Assembly (NCBI GenBank): GCA_009746045.1
Contig: RPFO01000728.1
Span: forward strand, 107,717 to 171,716
Direction of reading: 5' to 3'
Length of the DNA: 64,000 nt
Origin: Mesostigma viride
Taxonomy: Eukaryota; Streptophyta; Mesostigmatophyceae; Mesostigmatales; Mesostigmataceae
Shown: positions 1 to 9,236 of the stretch, piece by piece
How the letters are laid out: every line of letters starts with the position of its first letter
How positions within the stretch are numbered: the stretch's first letter is position 1
The notes under the pieces: generated by a model
Databases searched by the model: none
What the model saw: the letters and a program-made list of their open reading frames with translations, nothing else
What the model was told of the DNA's origin: nothing
Translations under genes and position numbers: made by a program

Positions 1-720
1 TGCTCCCCAGCTGCGAGGTCGATGTGGACCATCGCATCTCCCTCGCCTGGCACGCTTTACGCCAGTACCGGGCCCTGTGGCGCAAGCCCCTGGGCAAGAT
101 CGAGAAACAGGACCTGTTCAAGGTCCTCGTCCTTCCTGTTCTCACGTATGGGGCCGAGACGTGGACCCTCACCGCCGACCTGGCCCGCAAGCTGGACGGC
201 GCGGTCACCAGCATGCTGCGTTCCATTTTCAGAGTAGGATATGCTGCTCATGTCCGCAATGAGGACCTGTACCAGGGCATGCCCTATATCACCAGCACTA
301 TTAAGCAACGACGCCTGCAGCTAGCTAGTAGGGCACCTAGCTCGCACCAACCAGGTAGACACCTCACGTGGCCCCCCCGCAGGACTGCGGCCAGCCCAGC
401 CTGGCCGGCACCTCCTGACGTGGGCTGGGCCCAGTGATGTTAGACGCCGCAAGGCCCGCACCTTCAAAGAACAGCTAGTAGAGGACATGGGGGGCCTAGG
501 CCTCTCTGTGATTTGGAAGAAGATGATGGACAAGGCCCGAAGTGGGCCCAGGTCATAGAGGACAACGAGCCCCCCCCAGTGGGGAAGCGCCCGCGTGTGC
601 AATCCCGTGGGAGGCACGCCAGATAGCTCCCCTAGGGCAGCGTGCGGCTGCCTAGATAGATGTAGTAGTTAGAATGCTGTTAGATAGATGTAGTCTGTAG
701 CCGATGTAGATAGATTAGAC
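1..720 (+). mobile_element. LINE fragment: C-terminal part of reverse transcriptase ORF2
   Basis: The plus strand encodes the post-catalytic part of a LINE-type reverse transcriptase: a conserved GAETWTLTADLARKLDGAV stretch followed by an SNEDLY-like block (here RNEDLYQGMPYI) and a QRRLQL block, the usual C-terminal thumb/connection pattern of non-LTR polymerases. The frame breaks near 330-440, then continues as RKARTFKEQLVEDMGGLGLSV in another frame. The piece is truncated by the window edge, so the catalytic motif is not visible here. It runs into a 3' UTR with an internal (ATCC)n tract at about 738-758. It is a dead copy. Confidence 0.8.
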
Positions 721-965
721 CGGTAGGACTGTTTGCACCCATCCATCCATCCATCCATCGGGGTTAATGCTCCGTGACTCCCCAACGGGAGCACGAGTCT
801 AATTAATTAATTAATTAATTAATGGCATTCATAGCGATTCGGGCCGCGGTGCCCACACCCCTGTAACTAGGACCTAGATAGCTTATACCATCCATTCCAT
901 CCCATGCTCCCCTCCCACTGAGGACTTATGCTCACGTGACGCAGTCACGTGTCTATTAATTAATT
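721..965 (+). mobile_element. LINE 3' ends with hairpins and TTAA-type tails
   Basis: Two LINE 3' termini follow each other. The first ends with a CTCCC-CAAC-GGGAG stem-loop and a (TTAA)n tail at about 800-822. The second (823-965) carries CACGTGAC-GCA-GTCACGTG, a perfect 8-bp stem with a 3-base loop, then another TTAA/TTTA tail. The 823-965 block is repeated almost exactly at 1436-1600, showing it is the 3' UTR of the next element as well. Confidence 0.7.
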
Positions 966-972
966 TATTAAT

Positions 973-1601
973 GTGCTACATGTGGAGCAACGACTCGACG
1001 GCGCCGTCACCAAGATGCTGCGCCAGGCCCTTAACATCCCCTTTGGTTTGCACATTAGTAATGAGGATTTGTACGCTGATTTGCCCTATGTTTCCCACAT
1101 TATTAGGCACAGGCGCCTGGGCCTAGCCGGGCACCTGGCCCGCACAGATCAGGTAGATACATCATATAGACTAGCTGGCACCAAGCCCGCCCAGCCTGGG
1201 CGATATGTCCTCACCTGGCGTGCCCCCGGCCGCGCGCGGCAGGGCCGCCACCCGTGGACTTTTCGTGATAGACTCGGCATGGACATGTGCTACACTAGAC
1301 GTGACGGGCTCACCCCCGGGCAGCCTCCTGGTTTGTCTGTCATATGGAGGCAGATGGTGAGCAAGGATAGATGGCAACTAGTGATGAAGGAGACCACCCC
1401 CAAGCCTGTGGGGGCTCCGCGTGTGACCAAGTATGGCATTCATAGCGATTCGGGCCGCAGTGCCCACACCCCTGTAACTAGGACCTAGATAGCTTATACC
1501 ATCCATTCCCTCCCATGTTCCCCTCCCACTGAGGACTTATGCTCACGTGACGCAGTCACGTGTCTATTAATTAATTAATTAATTAATTAATTAATTAATT
1601 A
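973..1601 (+). mobile_element. LINE fragment: divergent RT C-terminus plus 3' UTR
   Basis: An open frame from about 973 to 1488 encodes the same RT C-terminal pattern as the first fragment (LDGAVTKMLRQ, ISNEDLYADLPYV, RRLGLAGHLARTDQVD, then a PGLSVIWRQMVSKDRW block), but it is clearly a different subfamily. The open frame ends in a 3' UTR with the CACGTGAC/GTCACGTG hairpin and a long (TTAA)n tail at about 1566-1601. The 5' end is truncated directly after the previous tail. Confidence 0.8.
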
Positions 1602-2610
1602 ATGTGCTACATATACTCCCAGCTTCAACAGCAGACGCTTGACCTCCGCGAGGAGGCCGAGCTCGCCAAGCGCAGCCTCAACGTCATTGTCAAGAACTTC
1701 AAGATGGAGGAAGGTGAGAATTCCGAGAAGCTTTTGCATGCGTTTGAGAGAGAAATCCTTGGTCGCATGGGCCTTAACGGTGAGATCGAGCTGGCCGCCC
1801 ACCGCCTTCCCCGCGCGCGGGGTAAGGCAGGGCCGCCCCCGCTCCTTCTCACCTTTAAGACCCCGGCGGACAAGATTTCTTTTCTCAGTCGCCGCAAGCG
1901 GCTCGAGAAGACTCTCTTCACCCTTGATGACGACTTGACCCTGGCGCAGCAACAACGGCGACGGGAGCTATGGCCGACCTACCTCCAGCTCCGGCAGACC
2001 AAGGCGGGACAGCCGGTGTACTGGAAGGGGGCGGCCATCTACGTCGGCCATAAGCCCTGGCAGGCGACCCCCTCCCCCCCGCGGCCCCAGCGACTCCAGA
2101 CGCCCCAGCTTAGGGGAATATAGCAGTAGTAGTGTAGAATAGATAGACCGTGGCCATGTACATGTACGCCTCCTAGAGGCACTATCTCAGCTAAGCCACG
2201 CGCTTTACTTAATCATGTACATGTGTGCCTATTATGAGCCACACCCCAGATGATGCCTAGCTTTATTTAGTTCTGTTGTGCCTATGCAGGGAATAACTCT
2301 CTGCTGAGACGCCATGCCCTAGCTTCTTTGTATAGCTATGCTGATCTTCCCCCCCATGACAGGCTCCCCCTTCGCTGGGCATAGCTTGAAGATCATGGGG
2401 CTGCCAGTGCCCTGGTGCACCTAGAGCAAGGGTCCTTTACATCCCCACCCTTGCAGGAAGTAGCTTAGGATGTATGATAGGCCATACGCCCCCTCTCAAG
2501 GGCTATGTGCTACATATACTCCCAACGGAGTTATGTTACAATACAATACAATACAATACAATATACTCCCAACGGAGTTATGTTCCTAATTAATTAATTA
2601 ATTAATTAAT
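1602..2610 (+). mobile_element. LINE fragment: ORF1p C-terminal domains plus 3' UTR
   Basis: An open frame at 1602-2123 (about 173 codons) resembles the RRM plus C-terminal domain of L1-type ORF1 proteins: LNVIVKNFKMEEGE, an AHRLPRARGKAGPPPLLLTF block, then SRRKRLEKTLFTLDDDLT and a PVYWKGAAIYV end. A closely related copy is at 25524-26893 and shorter ones at 27580-27700 and 50324-50569. The 3' part (about 2420-2590) contains ACTCC-CAAC-GGAGT hairpins twice, separated by an (ACAAT)n tract, then a (TTAA)n tail. This ORF1-to-tail arrangement without ORF2 suggests an internally deleted copy. Confidence 0.75.
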
Positions 2611-2960
2611 GATTGACAAGGAGAAATGGGCTGCCATCTGCGAGAAGCACCTTCCTGAGGGGTATGCTCCTGTTTTCTCCCCACGGGCCCCGCGGCCCGT
2701 TGCTAGCCAGGGTAGAAGTCTGCAGGTGGAGGTTATTGGTCCTGAGGATAGCCGCTACACTACCGCCCCGTCTGCCATTACAGTAGAGGACAGCTCGGAT
2801 GAGGATTACATCCCCATCTAGTGCTTAACGGTTGGGGGATGATGCAGACGATATTTGTTTAAACTTTTGTGTAATTATTTTTCTAATGAGATTAGCATAG
2901 TACTCCGTGGCACGCCTTTGCGCATGACACGCAAGTACTTACTTACTTACTTACTTACTT
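2609..2960 (+). mobile_element. LINE 3' terminal fragment with (ACTT)n tail
   Basis: A 70-codon open frame (2609-2821) starts like the far C-terminus of the RT polyprotein (MIDKEKWAAICEKH compares with MDKAKWAQVIED in the 49.6-kb copy) and ends in an acidic tail. It is followed by a 3' UTR with a GTACTCCGTGGCA block and an (ACTT)n tail at about 2937-2961. Related 3' ends occur at about 3470-3530 and, in reverse orientation, about 27500-27565. Confidence 0.55.
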
Positions 2961-3357
2961 ACGTCTCGGCCCCGTACGAAAGTACAGGGAGGACCAGGAC
3001 CTTAAACAGGTCCTGTTTCTCTATCTTGCCCAAGGGCTTGCGCCACAGGGCCTGGTATTGGCGTAAAGCGTGCCAGGCGAGGGAGATACGGTGGTCCACA
3101 TCGGCCTCGCAGCTGGGGAGGAGGCTGCCCAGCAACTTAAACGGTCCCGATACACGACTCGAGAGCCGTCAAGGAGAAAGAGGGCGGGCAGTGGCTGAGT
3201 GAGCCCAATCGCCAGAGCCTCTGTCTTCTTGCTGACCTCAAGCCCCACTGCACGGGCCTCGATTGCCAGGCAGTCAAGCCACGTCTGCACGTGCTCAGTG
3301 CCCTCGAAGAGGGTGGTGTCGTCTGCATAGATGATGTCCGCCAGCTATAGGGTTGGG
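2961..3357 (-). mobile_element. LINE fragment: RT catalytic YADD region, minus strand
   Basis: On the minus strand the frame from about 3357 reads LADIIYADDTTLFEGTEHV, containing the YADD catalytic motif of reverse transcriptases, then EVSKKTEALAIG. It continues into the sequence that opens the window (SLAWHALRQYRALWRK equivalent) and ends at LVLPVLSYGAETW, where it abuts an (ACTT)n tail. It has frame breaks and both ends are cut, so it is a dead 5'- and 3'-truncated copy. Confidence 0.8.
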
Positions 3358-3545
3358 GCATTAATTAATTAATTAATTAGACTCGTGCTCCCGTTGGGGC
3401 ATTGTACATGCAGACGATCGAGCTTAGCTTGTTTGACTTCGGTGTTATGACGTTTGTGTTATGTCATAATGAGATTAGCTAGCATGGTACTCCATGACAT
3501 GCCCCCACGCACAGCTTGCAAGTACTCACTTGTTTATGAACATCT
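3358..3545 (-). mobile_element. LINE 3' end with TTAA tail, and a second 3' end
   Basis: A (TTAA)n tract at 3361-3379 followed on the plus strand by ACTCGTGCTCCCGTTGGGG is the reverse complement of the hairpin-plus-tail found at 780-822. A second, plus-oriented 3' end (GTACTCCATGACATGCCC..., ending AAGTACTCACTT) lies at about 3470-3530. Confidence 0.55.
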
Positions 3546-3651
3546 ATATCTGCGATGCACACCATAGAGTTGTGTCCATGACATGGACGGTTTTACTGTA
3601 CTTCGGACATGGCTGCGCAAGCCGCACGTGTCACTGTTAGCAATGGCTAGT

Positions 3652-6600
3652 TCAGTTCACGGTGAAAGAATCAATGACGATAGCCAGCTTCTCCTTAAGC
3701 TTCGCGAAACGCTTCTCGTTGCAGCCCGCGGTAACTGTGAAGAACCGCCCTGCAGGAGCCGCACAGAAGGGCGCGTGAACAAGCAAAATAATTAATTGGC
3801 ATCACACAGGACCACGTAATCTGCTATGACAAAAAAAAATCTCTCCTAGCTAGAATACAGAAACTCGTGGAACTTGTGGGATCATGAATGTCAATGAAGT
3901 TAGTAAAACAATGTCCACGGCTACTCATCTCCACCTCCATTCATATTCATCATCCTGAACGGCTCGACAAACACGGACAAGATAGGAGCAGTCTCGAGCT
4001 ACTATGGTCCGGATTCTCCAGAGTTCTGGCCTGTGCTGGTTGTCTCGTTGGTACTGCTAGGATTATTTAGAGCTGGTGACGTAACGCGCGAGGCAAGGGT
4101 GTGCGATGCACTGGCTAGTTCTTCATGCATCCCATCCGGTCTTCCTGCCCACCATGCCTTAGCAGTCTCTTGACCGATACCGGTCAAGCAGTAACGACTA
4201 ATCCATGCAACACGCTGCCAACACGTCCGACAATCACAAATGGAAACTGGGCCCATGCATTCCCATTTCTGACCAGACTTCCATGCGGGGATTCCCAGGC
4301 AGAAGCCAGCAAGAGGGATATTTAAAACATCCACTTAGCAAGAAAAGAGAGACACAAAGTTGGCGCCCTGAAAAACAAGACAATGCCCAGGTAAGAGTTA
4401 ACATCAAGGAGACAACCAGTTAACATATACGTATACGACCAAACATGGGAAACCAGGTGATGGAAACTAAGGATGACATGGCCCCGTGAACACCAGCATT
4501 GCCTGTGGCATGCCACACAGTCTCGCTCAAAGTGACTATGTATAGTAGTAGGTTGGCTACAGCTCCCACACACAGTGACTACGCACCATCGCTGGCAGTG
4601 ATCACAAACCGCTTCCTTGTGGGTAATCTAATGTTACCCATCATCATTGGCAGTGATGTTGGGTAAAGAATATATTAAAGAATATATTAAAGAATATATG
4701 TGGCCCTATATTCTTCGAGTGGCTGGGTTGTCCTACCTGACCATACCATTGCTGACAGTGATAACGTATGCTTTCAGTGGATTGGCTGTCCTACTTTACT
4801 TGCCATGGCTGACAGTGACCACGTTTGATTCAGTGGCTTGGTTGCCCCACCTTACGTACCGTTACTGGCCGTCATCATAACACCATTCTACTATCAGCAG
4901 GACCACTTTACATACCGTTGCTGACGGTGACCACGCCCAGTTGGTGGCGCACGTAGCCCTGCTTGTTGGTGGCCTGCGTCTTGAACTCAAACACATAATA
5001 CTTGCGGCCGTCCACCACTTTCTGCGAGCAGACAACAGGCGCATGACAAGGCGCAGGCGATAACCACGTGCATAGGCCACACACAAAGTACGCGAGTGCC
5101 ATGGTCAGGAGAAATCGCATGTGCGAACCATGAAGGGGGTTCAGAGGCAGGGAGAGGTGGATCTCGGGAAACTGACCACTGTAACGACAAGGACAGTGTT
5201 TCTAGTAAGGGTTTTTGCTCGCGTCAGCCTGGCTGACTCGCCGCCGTTGGCGGCGCGTCAGACAGCTGACTCGTTGCCAACGGCGGCAAGTTAGCCAATG
5301 GAAGCTCAAGTGGGGAATCCGAAAGGGGTTCTCTTGCTACAGGGCCGAACGACCCCTGAGATAAGGTTTGGGGCACATGTCTAGCTTTTGAGTCAGTCTG
5401 ACTTGTAAAAGCGCAGCGAGAAATGGGTTCGATCCATGATACAAAATTCAGAATAATATGACCTACTTCAACTGTTTTTCTTAATTTACTGTTACACTTA
5501 ATTAGGATGGCATCCACAATGCCACAGCCCAGTACGGCACACACCCACATAAAACTTATTATTTATCAAACTTAAAATAAAAGACTTTAATGATGAGCTC
5601 GTGAACACTAGTGATGTCCCAGCTAGTGGCATGGCAAAACGACCGGCCTGGGGGCTCACCAGCATTGCTGGACTGAGCCAATGCTGCTGCTACACCACTG
5701 GCAGCATTGCTATCATTTCCCCTTTTCCTCTTGCTGCGGTTCAGCTCGTTTGCTGCCTGGCCTACGCCAACAATGGCACGTGAACTAGGCGCAGGCGCTT
5801 TGGCCATGTCGGCGGCCTGTTTCGGCATAAAAAAAGCTGCGGTCCCCCAGATTTAATTTTCCCCAGTATTCCTTCCGGCGCCATCCCTTCACCCAAAAAC
5901 TTCCACCCCCCAGGTCACTAACTTTTCTAGTTGACTATCAGACTAAACCATTAACGTTGTTAAATGTGTATACAATAATATTTCTGACCCGGCCCGAAAT
6001 TTCACCTACGCATCTAGTAATGAATGGATCCAACAAATCTAAAGCGTTAATCAACACACCTGGAATCCGATTCAAAGCAATCTACAAGGAAAGGATGTTC
6101 ATCTAAATCAGGCAACCTCGCAAAGCTGCGTCAATCAGCTCATCAATCATATTCCGGAGGATCGACCATTGCCAGTCGTCCTCGGCTAGGTATTGTGCTA
6201 CCACTTCGCATTCGTCTCGAACAGTGGTCTAGACTCTAGAAGTCTCGTCACTCTCGCTGCCAAGCAGGCAAGGGCCGGCAGGTCTGGCACTTGGCATGGT
6301 AACGGGCTGTTCAGGATTCCGCACTGTCTGACGCATAGACTCGGTGCACATGAGTACTGACGTGCTGCCTAAATTTACGCGTCAGATGACTGACGTGCAG
6401 TCAAAATTTACGCGTCAGACGACTGACGCGGGGCCAAAATTTACGCGTCAGCTGTCTGACGTGCGGACTAAAAAGTCGGACGCGTCAGACACTGACGCGT
6501 CAGCGGCTGACGTATACGTCCCGTTACTAGAAACACTGGACAAGGATTCACGAAGGACGGCCAGCCCTTTCCAAATATAAGGTATTACGGGTATATAGGC

Positions 6601-9236
6601 CTACATGAATATATTCATATATTATTTAAGTTATCATGTAAAATAATAAATTCCTATATCAAGGAGACAACCATTCCTATATACATGTAGGCCTATATAC
6701 CCAAAATACTAGCAAATATTCAGAAGGCATTACCTCCCGGACATTGAGCAGCTCGGGCGTCTGCTCGGGCGGGGTCAGCACACGCTTCACGAGTGTCTCG
6801 GCCACCAGCTCGGGGGGCCCAAACTCCTCGATGCTCGACTTGGTCGTGTCGATGATGTTGACGGCCACGTTCTCCAGCGGCTCAATCACGTCCTTGTAGA
6901 CGACATCCTGGCCCTTGACGACCACCTCCTGGCGGAGTAGAGAGTTGGGTGGGTGGTGACGTAATGCCAGTTGCTTCGTAATGTCAGTTTGTTAGCTTTG
7001 GCTGCGCCGTGCTTTTGCATTCGACGTCCTGGCCCTTGACCACCACCTCCTGGTGTGGGCAGGGCATTGGTAGGCGTATACAAAGACAGCTGGGTGGGTT
7101 AACCACATCAGACTATGGCCAGTTGTTTGGTTGGCTTGTTAGTGGCTAAATGACATCCTTGTACACCAGGACCTTGCCCTTAACCCATTGACCACCGCTT
7201 CCTCGTGTGGGCAGGGATATGGTAGGAGTAGGAGAACAAGGAAGCTGTTAACTAGTTGAGTTGCTAGCCCACCCTTGGCCACCACGTCGCCGATGTAGCA
7301 GGCCACCAACCAACCAAGGAACGAACCAACCAAGAAACTGGGAAAAGAACCAAGCAAGAGCCAACCAACCAAGAAACAACGCATGTGTGCGAGCACTTGC
7401 CTGCCACCCCACGGGGTACAACAGGCTGTAGCCGTCTTGGATGTCCGTCAGGGGGTTGAAGCCAGAGGGAGCTGGGGGCCCAAGAAATGGCAAAACAACA
7501 GGCAACCCAATGTGTGGACGGGGGGAGGGGGCAGGCGGGGGAGGGGGCAGGCGGGGGAGGGGGCAGGCGGGGGAGGGGTTGGGGGGTGGGGGGGCTTGGG
7601 CGAGGAGGAAAGGGGGGGGGGGGGGGGGGGGAAGGCGAGGGGAAGGCGGGGTGAGAAGAACACATGGGGGGAAGCGACAGGAGCCTTGCTTCCAAAAGGG
7701 CGCCATGTGGGCTGGTTGCTGTGCCATGTGGGCTGGTTGGTGTGCCATGTGGGCTGGTTGGTGTGCCATGTGGGCTGGTTGGTGTGCCATGTGGGCTGGT
7801 TGGTGTGCCATGTGGGCTGGTTGGTGTGCCATGTGGGCTGGTTGGTGTGCCATGTGGGCTGGTTGGTGTGTCATGTGGGCTGGTTGGTGTGCCATGTGGG
7901 CTGGTTGGTGTGCCATGTGGGCTGGTTGGTGTGCCATGTGGGCTGGTCGGTGTGCCATGTGGGCTGGTTGGTGTGCCATGTGGGCTGGTTGGTGTGCCAT
8001 GTGGGCTGGTTGGTGTGCCATGTGGGCTGGTTGGTGTGCCATGTGGGCTGGTTGGTGTGCCATGTGGGCTGGTTGGTGTGCCATGTGGGCTGGTTGGTGT
8101 GCCATGTGGGCTGGTTGGTGTGCCATGTGGGCAGTGCTGTAGCCTCCGGCAGGCAAGCAAACGAAGTGGTTTGAAGCGCACAGGTACTAGACCTGCTGAT
8201 GGCATTGTGGTGCGCTTAATGGTAGCGGCTACCCCACAACCGCAATCACAGCCTCCAAACCCCGTCTCCTTAGGTGCGACAGCATCACGCGGTTTGCACA
8301 TCTGTTCTGGCTGGCTGCTCTACCATGGGCCTGCCGATCTGAAGCTCCACAGGTTAATGAGTCCCAGACTTCTACTACCGCTACCTTGGGGTGGCTTTCT
8401 CCATGCTGGTCACAATCATCCTTCATCAAAGGCAGGCCCTCTAGTCAGCAAACCAAGGGCAAATTTTGCCTCTGCATGTTATATGGGCTATTATATGTGC
8501 TTATCATGAGATATATATGAGCATATCATTCAATACCTAGGGAAGGCCCTGCAGGCAGTGACCTTCAGGTTGACCATTTTATTGGTAGTTTATAATTTAC
8601 GATAGGACCCAGTACCGAGTTTAATATAAGGCAGCCCGCCCACAGGCAGCATCGACAGGGATAGCTTGCTAGCATCACAGGATACAATATGATACAATAT
8701 GATACAATATGATACAATGCGATGCTAAACACTGAGAGTCAAGCCTTACCTATACATCCAGTGAAAAGTCTCTCATAAACACCCTGTGTAAAGTCTTATT
8801 TACACACCCAGTGCCCGATTTTACTTAAACACCCAGTGCCGATTCTTACTTACATACCCAGTGCTGAGTCTTACTTGAATACCTAGTGTCAAGTCTTGCA
8901 AAAACACCCAGTTTCCAGTCGCACGTAGGGCGGCAACGGCAGGCAGCTGCATAGAGACTCTATTTTGATGGTCCTGTGGCTCCTAGACTTTGATGCCTAA
9001 TATTGATAGAAAGCAACATTTTCAAAGCGTTCATACCCCGTGACTTTCCCAGTGGACGCAACTCAAGAGGATGAATGAATGAATGAATACAGCCTAACGA
9101 TTAAAGAGTGGAAAACACCTGTTCTTACCTAGGGCAGCCCCTGCAGGGAGCGAGGCGAGCGCTGGGGATAGGGCGGTCGCCGCCGCGACCATGGCCAGGA
9201 ACTGACGACGCGCGAACGCTGGCGCCGCGTCGGCAT
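3652..9236 (-). CDS. PsbP-domain protein of the thylakoid lumen (5' exon not found)
   Basis: Predicted exons, minus strand: 9236-9129, 7471-7401, 6928-6734, 5021-4916, 3749-3652, giving about 191 codons ending in TGA; every junction keeps phase. The first exon carries ARRQFLAMVAAATALSPALA, a twin-arginine (Tat) lumenal signal. The later exons follow the PsbP fold in order: NPLTDIQDGYSLLYPVGWQ, then VVYKDVIEPLENVAVNI with IEEFGPPELVAETL, then DGRKYYVFEFKTQ with HQLGVVTVSNG, then RFFTVTAGCNEKRFAKLKEK and an IDSFTVN end. PsbP proteins bind photosystem II or assist photosystem assembly on the lumen side. The stromal transit-peptide exon should lie above 9240 but I could not find it. The 7401/6929 intron uses a GC donor (GCAAGT). 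Whether it is PsbP itself, a PPL or a PPD paralogue is not settled; the Tat signal is typical of PsbP-like lumenal proteins. Confidence 0.88.
4405..4418 (+). repeat. Micro-insert CAAGGAGACAACCA, 8-bp direct repeats
   Basis: Flanked by GTTAACAT at 4397-4404 and 4419-4426. One of five sites with the same core. Confidence 0.75.
4580..4915 (-). repeat. Ladder of copies of PsbP exon 3' end plus 5' splice site
   Basis: The last ~20 bases of the 5021-4916 exon plus its GTATG donor recur downstream in the intron with donor-equivalent positions near 4858, 4802, 4745, about 4643 and 4585, mostly about 57 bp apart. On the minus strand the copies still read like the exon (VITVSNG at 4745, VVTVSHG at 4802, VITASDG at 4585). 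The donor is GTACG, GCAAG, GTATG or GTGCG depending on the copy. A short (GAATATATTAAA)n tract at 4667-4698 sits where one more rung would be expected. Confidence 0.7.
5221..5292. repeat. Inverted repeats (possible cruciform) in PsbP intron
   Basis: GTCAGCCTGGCTGAC at about 5223-5237 is a near-perfect palindrome. Just after it GCCGCCGTTGGC (about 5241-5252) pairs with GCCAACGGCGGC (about 5276-5287). They lie in the large intron between the 6928-6734 and 5021-4916 exons. Confidence 0.6.
6341..6525. repeat. Cluster of TGACG/CGTCA half-sites
   Basis: About ten TGACG or CGTCA elements occur within 180 bp, several as ACGCGTCAG...CTGACGTG pairs separated by AAAATTT. Part is a degenerate ~33-bp tandem repeat (ACGTGCAGTCAAAATTTACG-like). 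It lies in a PsbP intron. TGACG is the core of bZIP binding sites, but an intronic repeat can look like this without regulatory function. Confidence 0.5.
6660..6672 (+). repeat. Micro-insert CAAGGAGACAACC, 10-bp direct repeats
   Basis: Flanked by ATTCCTATAT at 6650-6659 and 6673-6682, the longest flanking duplication of the set. Confidence 0.8.
7022..7215 (-). repeat. Upstream copies of PsbP exon 5' end plus 3' splice site
   Basis: The acceptor and first ~30 bases of the 6928-6734 exon (CAG then GAGGTGGTCGTCAAGGGCC on the minus strand) are repeated at 7022-7059 (only a few differences, preceded by CCCACACCAG) and again at 7152-7214 with a small insertion. A weaker fourth copy may lie at 7262-7296. 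Confidence 0.7.
7520..7640. repeat. G-rich simple sequence
   Basis: Runs of GGGGGAGGGGGCAGGCG and a long poly-G stretch at about 7611-7631, in the PsbP intron between the 9129 and 7471 exon edges. Open frames across it on both strands are low-complexity artefacts. Confidence 0.85.
7703..8135. repeat. 21-bp minisatellite, about 20 copies
   Basis: The unit GCCATGTGGGCTGGTTGGTG(T) is repeated about 20 times with very few substitutions. Because 21 is a multiple of 3, all frames stay open and give spurious repeat proteins (HMAHQPA, CHVGWLV and so on). It lies in a PsbP intron. Confidence 0.95.
8534..8925. repeat. Decayed tandem repeat and a copy of the PsbP signal-exon end
   Basis: Positions 8534-8565 (TACCTAGGGAAGGCCCTGCA...) resemble 9126-9157 (TACCTAGGGCAGCCCCTGCA...), which is the 3' end and donor of the Tat-signal exon. 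Between them 8744-8925 is a degenerate ~35-bp tandem repeat (ACACCCAGTGCCGATTCTTA-like, about five copies). Confidence 0.5.

Noticed and set aside
7248-8509. Long frames on both strands encoding HMAHQPA or CHVGWLV repeats
   Set aside because: Products of a 21-bp minisatellite in a PsbP intron.
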